A stretch of 64,000 nt of DNA from Isoetes taiwanensis (taxonomy: Eukaryota > Streptophyta > Lycopodiopsida > Isoetales > Isoetaceae). The translations under genes and the position numbers were made by a program. Position 1 is the first letter of the stretch; the number at the start of each line of letters is the position of its first letter. Below, piece by piece: positions 45,472-54,994 of the stretch. The notes under the pieces were generated by a model, which saw only the letters and a list, made by a program, of their open reading frames with translations, was not told the origin of the DNA and made no database searches. The stretch covers positions 8,018,105 through 8,082,104 of the forward strand of contig JAJEKV010000051.1 in NCBI GenBank assembly GCA_021234155.1, read 5' to 3'.

Positions 45472-46060
45472 TGTTGGATTAATAAAAAAAACAATTCCTT
45501 GCAAGGATGTAAGCTCGACACAATGATTTACTTGTACTTTCAATCTAGCAATATTAAATCAATAAAACATCTTCAAGTACAAAAGCATCTAGTATCAAGA
45601 AAGCCAAGTTATGGTCATTCATTCCTTGATATGCTCAAAATCATTTCATCACTTTTACTCTAAGCAATGAGTACTTCCTAAGCTCAAACTATAGATCATC
45701 ATCATCGAGAGCTCCACACACCTCAAACCCGGCACCCCATTCCTATGTATCTCTTGCACGACGGTTACGGCTAGATCTCAGTGACTCAGAATAGAAACCT
45801 CATCTACAGCTTATATCCCACATGCCAACAAAAGGAATATAGCGTTTTCATCAAGCACATAAGGCACATAAAGCACTTAAAGCACATAAAGCACTTATAT
45901 GCATAAAGCACTCAGTTGTATACGAATCTTCAACCTGTAAGACCATTACAACCCACTGCCACTGCTTCTCATAGGTTGATCTTGAAAGTAAAAATATATT
46001 CACTGCCACTGCTTCTCATGAATATAAGATGCATATAATATAACCTGATACACACTAACA
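45472..46060 (-). repeat. 5' LTR of the copia element
   Basis: 589 bp, almost identical to 40,567-41,156. It begins TGTTAGTG and ends AACA on the element strand and is followed on the outside by TTTTT. Confidence 0.97.
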
Positions 46061-46065
46061 TTTTT

Positions 46066-48170
46066 GTGTACTTTTGGAATATTATTTCGTACCATCACAA
46101 ACTATTATACAATTTCAAGAATTGCGAAATTACTTCTCGAAGTTCAAGCGTAACATGTGGAAATGAACGTGAGATATCCTCTATTACCAATGTACTAATT
46201 GCAGGCATCTCATGAGATAATGTATTAAATAACATCTTATGGAAATCTATATGTAATTTGAACATTTTCACCCTTTTTTATCAAGATAATTATATCAAAT
46301 TACTCTTCCTTATAAACATCTTCTTTATATTCATAGCCATCCATTACTATTACATGCAAAGTCAAATATTTGGTCCAAAAATATTTCTATTTAGTAACTC
46401 AGTCCATTAAATTTAAACGAGTCAGAAAAGAGAAATCTTCATGGCAAAATGAGAACATCTCTAAGAGAAATGTTCTTATAGAGTGCCCAAGATCTGTAAA
46501 TTATGAACTGCTCCTACATGATGTTAAGGCAATTCATATATATTCATTCTAACTAACATAACCAGATCTGGAACCTTGAACATTCCCACAAAAATAAGTC
46601 TAAGGAAAATTTATTCGTACAATACACAATTCATTTTGCACAGACCTTAAATAACAAGGGACTTGTACTATAACTATGGTTTATATAGGTATGTGTTTTG
46701 ATGGTACATGCAAGGTATTTTTTCCTCTTCTTGACTTCTACTTTACATGCAGGTCTCGAGCGAGACCATTTTAGCACTTATAACGACTTCCTTAGCTTGC
46801 CAGGAAGTCAGAAAGAGTCGCCATGCTTGAGCACAATGGGATTAAGATTGAGGTGGGCGAGGCCAGATTCAAATCCCTTGGGCCCCAAATAGGTGGAGAA
46901 TGGATGCGGAACAGAGATCTTTAGAACCTGATTGGCTATAGATTATCCTTAAAGACCTTGGTTGTCTCCATGTATTCCAAGTATGACAATGTGTTTCTTC
47001 TGATTCTCGTGATGAGGACTCGCGATATACGCACACTAAAACACCGGCCAATAGATAGGCTTTTCATTCATCACAGCAGCAGTATATGTTGGGTTTTAAA
47101 TGTTGAAGTGAGCGGGTAGCCGACCATAGACACAATATCGGACTACCCCATATAAGGAAAAAATGATAATAACATCATGGTAGGGCTAGGCAAAAGGTCG
47201 TGGTTGATGAAGAGCTGATGGACGTTTTGGTGGTGGATGGATGCCACTCTATCAATATCCATGTATTGTTCACATGCATCTTCAATTTGCTCTTGCGATA
47301 TCTGAATCTCAAGCAGTCTTAACATTGTGAGGGAGCTGCAACTGGAAGAGTTGGGGGGGTGGGGGGGTGGCTAGTCACAGGAGTATGAGAGACATCCATT
47401 GAGATGGGAGCTGATCTAGGAACATAGAGTGCCTGATTGATGGAGGCCAAGCTATTTTCCACAACCCTCATTTACGTCTCTTCCACAACTCCTCATCAGA
47501 CCACTTCAGCACAAGGAATAGGCTAAGGGTCCGGCTATGGCAGGGGATCGCCAAATGTGCTCCGTCTCCATAACTTAGAATATTCCCCAGAAAAGTATGC
47601 CAGAAATATGTACCCAGGTAAAAGAATTGTACGCGTCGCCAAGATAATAGAGCGCAAAAGAATCGAATGCTTGGAAAATGAATTATATATGTGCAGATGG
47701 CATCAATGTACAAGAAATTTGTTAATTAAGATCGAGAAGATTTCAATGTGCTTTTGGACTTGTATTATTGGAATATGCAATGTCTGGGCTTGCATTACAG
47801 AAAGAAAACGTGAACTACAATGAAAATAAATTGTATCAGTGAACCTTGCGATATTGAACAAAGATAAGGGTTTTAGGGAGCATGAGGGCTAGCTCAGGAC
47901 CATTCAACAAGGACAGCTTGAATGGAAAAAACATGGGCCAGCTTTCAACGACAATTGTTTGAGGTAGTTTAAACATATGTAGTTGGAAATTAGAGACAAA
48001 TTGTTTCTTTTGCCCCATCAGACAGTTCTATATATAAGCAATCAGATATATCCTCAGCAAATCCATTCATTCATCTTGCACAAGATATTGTTGAACCCTT
48101 CCTCTTCATACATTTTGACCATACTACTGCTTCACATTTTCTTAGTGTTCTGTCTGCGGTTTGGCCTTTT
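46066..48170. other. 2.1 kb without a supported gene
   Basis: AT-rich. On the minus strand about 47,471-47,143, two frames give MRVVENSLASINQALYVPRS with a proline run, and then LLEIQISQEQIEDACEQYMD. These read like coding text split by one frame change near 47,320 at a G/C homopolymer (GGGGGGGTGGGGGGG). The family is not recognised. Confidence 0.35.
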
Positions 48171-48762
48171 TTAGTGCATCAAGGTTCTTAAGGCATCCAC
48201 ACTATTTTCTATGGCCCTAAAGGCTAGCGTGATAAAGCTTAGAAAGAGCAGGCAGCTGATTCTTCTTCCTATGAGGTTCCAGCATAGCTTAAAGCCATAG
48301 AGGGCAGGTTTGGAAGTCAAGATAAGCAGCTTGAATGGCGTATTAGAGAGCATGTTGCAGGCTAAATTAGACGATCTTAATGGCTCCAAGGCAGAAATTG
48401 TTGTGGCATTGGAATCCAAGATCTCATCTCTGCAAGAAAAGATTCAACGAAAGAACAAGAAACCAAGAACCCCTGTCTTAATGTTTCAAAAAAATATCAA
48501 ACAATTTGATTTCTTGAATCAATTGGAGGACTCCTTTGCCGATTTAGAATGCCATTTGCAGTTACACAAGACCCTGGATGCAGCAGCCAAGAACATCATT
48601 GACAAAGGTAACTCTTTAATTTCTAACAGGAAAAATATAATCTGCATCAGAGATAGAGAAGGGCCAAGAGTTGCAGAATTCTCTGAGATGGGGGCTTTAA
48701 CACTTTCTGATGTAAAGAACAGCCATAATGTGAAGATTTTACTCTGCGAAATGTCTCGCTAA
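48171..48762 (+). CDS. Coiled-coil ORF, function unknown
   Basis: The 150-codon frame from 48,310 has heptad-like text (SLNGVLESMLQAKLDDL, VVALESKISSLQEKIQRKNK), then a basic patch and KTLDAAAKNIIDKGNSLI. The same frame is open upstream from about 48,171 (ALKASVIKLRKSRQLILLPM) except for one TAG at 48,299, so this may be a longer protein with one nonsense codon. Downstream 48,763-49,070 is T-rich and could be a 3' UTR. I do not recognise it; a retrocopy of a host coiled-coil gene is possible. Confidence 0.35.
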
Positions 48763-49284
48763 AAAATATTTGGTTTCAGTAACATTTGGCAAGAAAAGAC
48801 TTGCCAAATCTCAATGTTTATGATCCCTAGTCCTATTTATTTTAATAATCAAAGCCCTTTCCCTGTATTTCACGTGATTCTTTCCATCTCTGTGTTTCTT
48901 TGCATTTCCTATCTAAGCCTTTGGCAGCCTTGTAATTTAGTTTGCAGCCTTCAGATCATAGCAAGAATCATGCCAGGATCGGCGGTCAGACCTTCAGCCT
49001 CGGCAAGACTTAATTGGTCTTTTGGTCTTCTTTTCCATTGTAATGCATGTTGCCTTAGTAAATCAATTTAGGGCATATCAGTTTCTGATCTTTAGCCCGA
49101 TTAGATTCCATGTTAAGAATGAGGTAGTGGTGACTGCTATAAGTAGTGGTGATTTCAAATCAATGTGGTGAATTAACCTATGGAGACCTTATAATCCGAT
49201 ATTGGTATAATTGGTTTATTTGCTAGTTATATGATGTTTGGGCTCGATTGTTGTTTTGTGGCTATCTATGGTCGATGGATGTGC

Positions 49285-50744
49285 CAAAACATTCTGGGGG
49301 ATGCAAAGTTATGGCTACTTCCCGAGTCTATCAGGACTATGAAGGACTTGGCCTTGGCCTTCCCTACTGTGGAAATTACCTTGTACTGGCTCTCTGCTTG
49401 CTCTGTGTCTATTGCGGCAAAGATATGACACTCACCCTGGAAGTAGTCGCGGGCTGCCTCGCCGTCGTCGTCAGACATAATGTCCCAATCTCCCAACTCC
49501 GCTAGTGCCGCACTCATGACGTAAGGGCAGTTCGCTGTCCTCCTATGGCCTGGCTGGAAGCACCTGAAGCAAAGCTGCTTTTCTATGCACTCCTGTCTCT
49601 TTTCCTTGGGCATAGCCTGCAAAAAGGATCGCACTGCTTTGGAGTAGTTTGACCCCTCCTGCTTGTCCTTGAAGGACACCTGCTTCTTTTCCTGCTGCTT
49701 CCCCTGGTTGCCACCATATGGGGCTCTAGTTGGGCCTGGGCTGGCTGCCCTAGGGCTATAACTCCCTGTTGCCTTGCCTTTGTCCTGATAATACTGCTGC
49801 CTCTGCCCGCTATTCTGAGGCCCTGTTCCTTGCAAACTTATTGCCTTGGACTCTGCTTCTGATACTGTCTTAGGGTTTATTGCCCTTACAAGCTTGCGGA
49901 TCTCATCATTCAGCCCTTCAATATAGCTTTCCACTGCATGCTTTTCACCCAGCTTTGGCACATAAAGCCTTAGCCTCATGAATTCCTCTGTATATTTCTG
50001 GACTGATTTGTTTCCCTGTTGCAACCTATAGAACTGCTGCATCATGCTGGACTTGTGCTCTCTTGGGACGTAATGGCGCTTGAAGGCTTTAGCAAACTTT
50101 CTGAACCTGCAAGCATCCCTGCTCAAGCCATGGGCCTTTGCATACCCCTTCCACCAAATGCGTGCTGCTCCTTTCAGGTTGGCTGTTGCCACCCTGCCTT
50201 TATCCTTGTCCTTCATACCATAAGCGTTGCCATATTCACTCATCTCATCGAGCCAAGCCTCTGCCTCCATGCCTGACCTGTTCTCGCCTGAGAATTGCTC
50301 GAGCTTCCTGGCCTTCCAAACATTTCCCAATGCAGAGTCTACCTTCTTCTGGTAATTAGAGGTTCTTGTGTCCTTTTGTCGTCCATCTGTGGTATCCCTC
50401 TGCCTTCCATCTGCAGTGTTCCTCTGCCTTCCATCTGTTCGGACCTGGGCCTGCTCTTCCTCTTCCTCGGAGTCGGAGTCCGAATCGGAGCTTGAGTCGG
50501 AGGATTTCGAGCTGGAGGACCTCCTTCTCTTGCGCCTCTTCTTGTCCCTTCCTGTTTTCCGAGCTGATGCTTGAGGCAACTGAGCATTGCCCACCGAACC
50601 CACTCCTGCTTGTGCGGCCAGCAAAGCCTTTATCTGCTCAAGGTCTGTTCTCATCTGTGATATTTCCTCTTCTGGGGTCATGGGTCCAAATTCCTCAAAC
50701 AGGTTCCTTGCCGGGGGTGGCCTGGGCGGACTCTGTTCTTCCAT
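49285..50744 (-). pseudogene. Ty3 gag and start of protease, truncated
   Basis: The likely start is the Met at 50,744 (MEEQSPPRPPPARNLFEEFG); in-frame text upstream follows a CAG|C that could be a splice acceptor. An acidic/serine stretch (SSSKSSDSSSDSDSDSEEEE) precedes the Retrotrans_gag domain (EAEAWLDEMSEYGNAYG, GAARIWWKGYAKAHG, FKRHYVPREHKSSMMQQFYR, SVQKYTEEFMRL). The zinc knuckle CFRCFQPGHRRTANC is intact. Protease begins FIVLIDSGSSHNFASPRM with its active-site DSG, then similarity stops at about 49,295 and the frame ends 7 codons later. The ~485-codon frame has no internal stop, so the loss is a clean break, not decay. Confidence 0.92.
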
Positions 50745-50962
50745 GTTGTCTCGGCGTTGTCGTTCCCCTGAGCCTAGGCCTCTAGCTGCATACACAAGTA
50801 ATTCATGGCTATATGGTTAGTTTTACTTGTTCTCTTGCATTATATGTGGTTTGTTGGCATAGTTGTGGAACAAAATACATCAACAAAACATTTAAGGTGC
50901 AAAAGAAATTATATTTATATTATATAATATTTTAGTACAAAATCTCCGGGATCAAGAGTCTA

Positions 50963-52485
50963 TTAATCTTGAAATCGCCGGTAAGATGGGTTGTCCTCAA
51001 GGAACTTCTTAACTTGGGCCGTTCCTATCGAGCTTCCCAAGTTCCTAAGGACATTGGTCGACGTCCCGCCCTGCAAGGCCGTCACCAACTCTTCCACCCT
51101 GCGGTCGGAGGTGTAGGCCGCGGTTACTGCCAATCTTCCCTGCCGTCGGTAGGGCACGGCGAAGTCAAAGAGGTCAAGTGCCATTGCTCTCTTCACTAGG
51201 ACAGCATAGTCGACATTTGCCGCTATTCGAGCATGCCTGCCGAAGCCTGAGAGTGCAATAAGCATGAACACTCCTTCTTCACCTCGTGGGCTGAATTTGC
51301 GGTGTATTACCGCTATTCTCCCATCCAGAGCAGGGGCAGGTAGTACCTCAGCAACCTGTCGTTGTGTGTCGCAGATGATTCTCCACTTGTTTGGCCTCCC
51401 GCTCTATGCCGTCCAGCGTAGTCGTCGACCTCTATCTCAGTCAGCTCTCGGTAGTCTGCAATTGTGGAGTCGACTCGCCTGATGTCGATTCCTGCTCCTC
51501 TTGCTGGAGGTGGTGTCGAGGGGCTCGGCATCAAGATGCTGGTGGTCTTGCCTCTGATCCCCATTCGTTCCTGAATGGCGAGGAACTCTTCTTCCGATGG
51601 CAGGTCTCCGGCCTCCATAACCTGTCTTATGTTGCTGTAGGCCTGTATATCAGACGTCGACTCCCCTGTGTAGGTGTCGGCTTCTCGCACTTGAAGCGGG
51701 AAGTCTGAGGCTCCCCGGACGATGAAGTCGTCCATTTCTGGTTGCCGTAGTTGGTGCAGCAACTCATCAAGTCTGAGCTCCCTCTCCCTGCATTCAGGGA
51801 GGTTCTGGATGTCACTGAGGAGTAAATACTCCTCTCCGTTGATGATGATGGGGGCTAGGCTTGTGATGCCTAGCCCGAGTGGGGGAGCAATTCTGAGGGT
51901 CTGCCGGCTCCGCTCCATGTTGGCCAGCTCCTCTTCTGCTTGGCGCCGTTCTTCGTCTGAGTTGAGCTCCGTGTACTCTTCGTCGTCCGACTCCTCTTCT
52001 TCTTCTCTTCCTTCTTGCTCCTGCTGGTACTGCAAAAGCATCCGCTCTGCTGCTTGGGCTGCTATGGGGTCCACCTCCATCGGAGGGATAGAGGTTGCCC
52101 CCATTGGGTTTTCGGCGCGGTGGGATAGGAAAATAGCTAGGGCGGCGGTGTAGGAGAAATACTTGGTCCTGTCAACTGTCAGGACCATGTAGTCTGGCAG
52201 CCTCTGCGCCTTGTTAGTCAAGTACTTGGCGATGTTGGGGACATCACCCAAGGCTGCTTGAAGGGATGGGCGGGGAACAAAGTAGCCTATGCAAGGGGGG
52301 AGCTGAACTAGGGAGGGTCCTACCCTAGCTTGGAACTCTGCTAGAACTTGTCTATATGCTAGGGTTGCATTTAGAGTGGCTTGGACATCTATTTCTTTCC
52401 CAAAGACTCGGAAGATGTCATTGACATCCGCCTCGGCAGCATGGGCACTGGCGCTGTACCATCGCCTGAAGTCAGCAGTGGCCAT
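50963..52485 (-). CDS. Leader gene 2: unknown ~500-residue protein in the Ty3 leader
   Basis: The first frame (52,485-51,313, 390 codons) starts MATADFRRWYSASAHAAEAD. It has a folded-looking N-terminal half (LAYRQVLAEFQARVGPSLVQ, VPNIAKYLTNKAQRLPDYMV, FSYTAALAIFLSHRAENPMG), an acidic middle (EGREEEEESDDEEYTELNSD) and a variable C-terminal part. A second frame, offset by -1, continues from about 51,320 to 50,963 (HRKFSPRGEEGVFMLIALSG, RIAANVDYAVLVKRAMALDL, FLEDNPSYRRFQD). The two look like one protein split near a CCCC run. A TATA box lies ~115 bp upstream. I recognise no family; a capsid or nucleoprotein-like role is only a guess. Confidence 0.6.
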
Positions 52486-52598
52486 TGATCTAGCGAAGAA
52501 GAGACTATCAAACAGATACAGAAGCGCCTCAGGGAGCTGGGAGATCGCCTAAGCAGTCGAGAGCAAGCTTGTAGGGTGCTAAATGAGAAATGGGGGAT

Positions 52599-52608
52599 CT
52601 ATTTATAG
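52599..52608 (-). promoter_or_regulatory. TATA box of leader gene 2
   Basis: CTATAAATAG on the minus strand, about 115 bp before the ATG at 52,485. It is followed by ATCCCCCATTTC, nearly the same context as the TATA box of the H3-like gene. Confidence 0.65.
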
Positions 52609-52798
52609 AAAAGGGAAAAACCCTAATTTTTGGATAACCTAGAATTTACTGGGATTGGGTGATTCTGATCTATTAAGAGGTGCAATTGAGAGTTTGAAGA
52701 CTACTTTTAGGGTTTGAGCATGCTAAGATGGACTAATGAACCTATTGCAAGAAACTGGAGATGATTTGGATATGGCATGGTGAAGAAAATGCTGAGAG

Positions 52799-52865
52799 GT
52801 CTCACACGTTGCGCCCAGACCGATAATGAAAAGTTCATTTTCTGCCCTGGCGCGACGTGTGAGAC
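52799..52865. repeat. 67 bp palindromic element, copy d
   Basis: Arms GTCTCACACGTTGCGCC and GGCGCGACGTGTGAGAC pair with one mismatch (a U-G wobble in RNA). The loop contains the inner inverted pair ATGAA-AAG-TTCAT. It lies ~190 bp upstream of the TATA box of leader gene 2. Confidence 0.93.
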
Positions 52866-53000
52866 ATGGGCTCTAAATGGGTTAAACTTGATCAATTTGG
52901 GTAATCTAAGGGTGTAATTCTACTGGACTTATCGAGATAGGCAGAATTGACCCCTTATTTGGTCGATTTGGAGCTGTTTTGGGCATTTTTGGGTACCATG

Positions 53001-53049
53001 GTCTCACACGTGAGATTCTCATTTTCTGTCCTGGCGCGACGTGTGAGAC
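53001..53049. repeat. Palindromic element, shortened copy c
   Basis: GTCTCACACG...CGCGACGTGTGAGAC with an 18 bp internal loss compared with copies a and d. It lies between the end of the H3-like gene and copy d. Confidence 0.9.
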
Positions 53050-53193
53050 ATCGTCTCAATTTTGCTCAAAAACTCCAATTTGATCAAAACAAAAGCTAGA
53101 ATTCAATATTTTAACCTAGTTAAGCAAGATTGGACACATTATTTACACAAAAATTCTTTATATTAACAAAATTTTTCATTATTTACAAAAAGT

Positions 53194-54365
53194 TCAAGGG
53201 CGTTCTCCCTTGATGTGTCTAGCCAGATGCATATCCTGTCTCATGAGTGTGACCCTCTTCGCGTGAACTGTGCAGGCCGTCGAATCTTCAAAGTGCTGCA
53301 CCAGTTTTTGCTCTGCTGCCTCCTGTAAGCACAGCAACATTTCGTCGGTCACCCGCATGTCTGTGTTATATTTCTGCATAACCTCTCGGACCAAGCGTTG
53401 AAACGGTGCCCGGGGGTTCAAGAGTCCGTAACTTCGCTGGAAGTGCCGGATTTCCTTGAGGGCTCTCTGCTCCTTCTGCTTGCTGTTGGTCCGCTTCTTT
53501 CCTGGTGCTCTGGGAGGCTTGGGCCTGGGTGGCGACGGCTTCAGGGTCTGGCTTTTTGTCGGGCGTCCGCCTTCTTCGGATAGACCTTGACGGGGTCTAT
53601 CACGTACGCCTCCCGTTGTGGCCGTGGGGCTTTGACCCTATCCCACGTCGGGAATGGTGGGGGCTTCGGCGCCTGCCCGGGCTGCTCCTGCTCAGGTGCC
53701 ACCTGCTCGGGTACTTCCTTCTCCACGACCGGGGGTTTCGAAGAGCTTGCCCCCCCAGTGTTGGGGATGTAATCTTCGTCCGAGTCGTCGGTAGAAGGCG
53801 GGGTCTGCTCGCCTGATGGCTCATTGATGACGGGACCCTGCGCTCGCCTACCAACCTTCACAACTGTTCTCTTGCCCGCCTTAATGCCTTTGGCCCTCTT
53901 CCTCTTCGGCTCGCCGGCTGTGGTTGGCTCGTCCTCCCGTCTTTTTGTCCTCCTCTCTCGGCGGCGCTCTTTGGCTTCATACTTGCTGATGAACGCCGCG
54001 AGGTCTTCTTCTTCAGCAGGGCTAAGCTTCGGCTGCCGCTGCTCCTCTCTCTCTTCAGCTTCCTGCAGACGGGCCCAAGCTTCGAGTTGTTCCTCGACGG
54101 TTGGCTGTCCTTTCTGCTCCCGTTCCTCCTTGCTCCTCCTTTCCTCCTCGGCGATTTCTTCGAGGATCTGGTGCATGACATCCAGCTGCTCCTCCCCTAT
54201 GACCTCTGTTCTGTCGCTTTGGTCCGAGTGTGCCTCCTCACTGGATGAAGATTCGCCTTGCCGAAAAAGGCGTTCTTGAAGTATCCTCTGTATCAGGGCG
54301 GGGTCACTAGCGCTGGAAGATTCGCCTCGGCGGGGCTTCCTAGCAGTCTGCTTTGTCCGGGTCAT
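53194..54365 (-). CDS. Histone H3-like protein with long acidic/basic insert, carried in a Ty3 leader
   Basis: The start at 54,365 is chosen because a TATA box lies ~100 bp upstream; the in-frame Met at 54,518 would precede transcription. The N-terminus MTRTKQTARKPRRG mimics the H3 tail (ARTKQTARKSTGG), keeping the K4, R8 and K9 equivalents. Then come ~270 residues rich in Glu/Arg coiled-coil text, a basic PKRKRAKG nuclear signal and proline stretches. The C-terminal ~85 residues are an H3 fold: ALKEIRHFQRSYGLLNPRAP, FQRLVREVMQKYNTDMR, LQEAAEQKLVQHFED and CTVHAKRVTLMRQDMHLAR-IKGER. Loop 1 has canonical H3 length, not the longer CENH3 one. Tail and fold are in frames offset by -1, changing near an AAAAA run at about 53,557. 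That is a real lesion, a programmed shift or a base error. Confidence 0.8.
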
Positions 54366-54465
54366 ATTCGATGGTTCGTCGATCGGAGCTATGCGCCAGA
54401 AGATCGCCTTTGCAGCCGAGAGCAGATTTTCTAAGGAAGGGACGCGGAAATGGGGGTGCCTAAAT

Positions 54466-54475
54466 CTATTTATAG
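54466..54475 (-). promoter_or_regulatory. TATA box of the H3-like gene
   Basis: CCCCTATAAATAG on the minus strand, ~100 bp before ATG 54,365. A CCCCCATTTCC word follows, shared with the promoter of leader gene 2. Confidence 0.65.
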
Positions 54476-54551
54476 GGGTCGATTTTAGGTCAAATTTCAA
54501 ACTACCTTTTTGGGTCATCTGGAATACCTAGAACACCTAAATTCAAGCATG

Positions 54552-54567
54552 GTCTCACACGTTGCGC
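54552..54567. repeat. Palindromic element copy b, left part (split by hAT)
   Basis: GTCTCACACGTTGCGC, the left arm of the 67 bp palindrome. Its remainder continues at 58,360-58,418 on the far side of the hAT element. The last eight bases, CGTTGCGC, are the duplicated target. Confidence 0.95.
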
Positions 54568-54650
54568 CATAGTTACCCGGAACGGGAACTTTTTGGGAAC
54601 TTTGACCCAAAATCCGGAACGGGAACGGGAACGGATGGGAACGGGAACGA
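54568..54650. repeat. hAT left TIR and subterminal GGGAAC repeats
   Basis: After the ~16 bp TIR the word GGGAAC (or CGGAACGGGAAC) recurs about six times within 80 bp. The right end (58,190-58,359) has a denser set of GGGAAC and GTTCCC in both orientations, including AACTAGTTCCGGAAC twice. Such clusters are typical binding sites for hAT transposases. Confidence 0.9.
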
Positions 54651-54994
54651 CCAACATTCAAATTTTTCATTTTTGAAAATGGATTTGAAGTTCCCTTTGC
54701 TTAAAGAACATCTTAGAACACTTAGAATTAAAAAATGTTTCAAGGGGAGTGAGTTGCAAGCCTAAACATCTATAGCTACTCCGTAACAATAATATTAGAA
54801 CTTTAAACAACATTTTCCCATTTAGAACGTATTTTTTTAAGTTAACATATTGTCATTTATCAAAACATACAAGTTGAAATATTTATAAAGCATAAAGAAC
54901 ATAAGTCACATAATATAATAAGTTCTTATAATTTCAAACCTTCTATTTTCATGGCCTTCATCAACCTGCAAAGTAAAATTAAATATGTTTTAAA

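Larger units (their letters stand above)
40567..46060 (-). mobile_element. Complete Ty1/copia LTR retrotransposon, young but frame-broken
   Basis: Two LTRs of 590 and 589 bp bound a 4.3 kb interior. Both outer flanks are TTTTT (40,562-40,566 and 46,061-46,065), a 5 bp target duplication. The interior on the minus strand has an initiator-Met primer site, gag, CCHC knuckle, protease, integrase, reverse transcriptase and RNase H in copia order, then a purine tract. LTR differences amount to a few small changes, so insertion looks recent, yet the reading frame is broken at many points. Confidence 0.97.

Noticed and set aside
45062-45526. 154-codon plus-strand ORF
   Set aside because: Runs antisense through copia gag and into the LTR; no independent evidence.
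50366-50785. 139-codon plus-strand ORF opposite gag
   Set aside because: Shadow of the serine/aspartate-rich gag segment; gag domains on the minus strand explain the region.
53194-53421. Centromeric CENH3 identity for the histone fold
   Set aside because: Loop 1 has canonical H3 length and the tail copies canonical ARTKQTARK, unlike plant CENH3; H3-like is the safer call.
53824-54279. 151-codon plus-strand ORF opposite the H3-like gene
   Set aside because: Serine/cysteine-rich text mirrors the acidic/basic insert on the other strand; it is an antisense shadow without its own signals.
54366-54518. Longer start (Met at 54,518) for the H3-like protein
   Set aside because: It lies upstream of the TATA box at 54,466-54,475, so it is unlikely to be in the mRNA.
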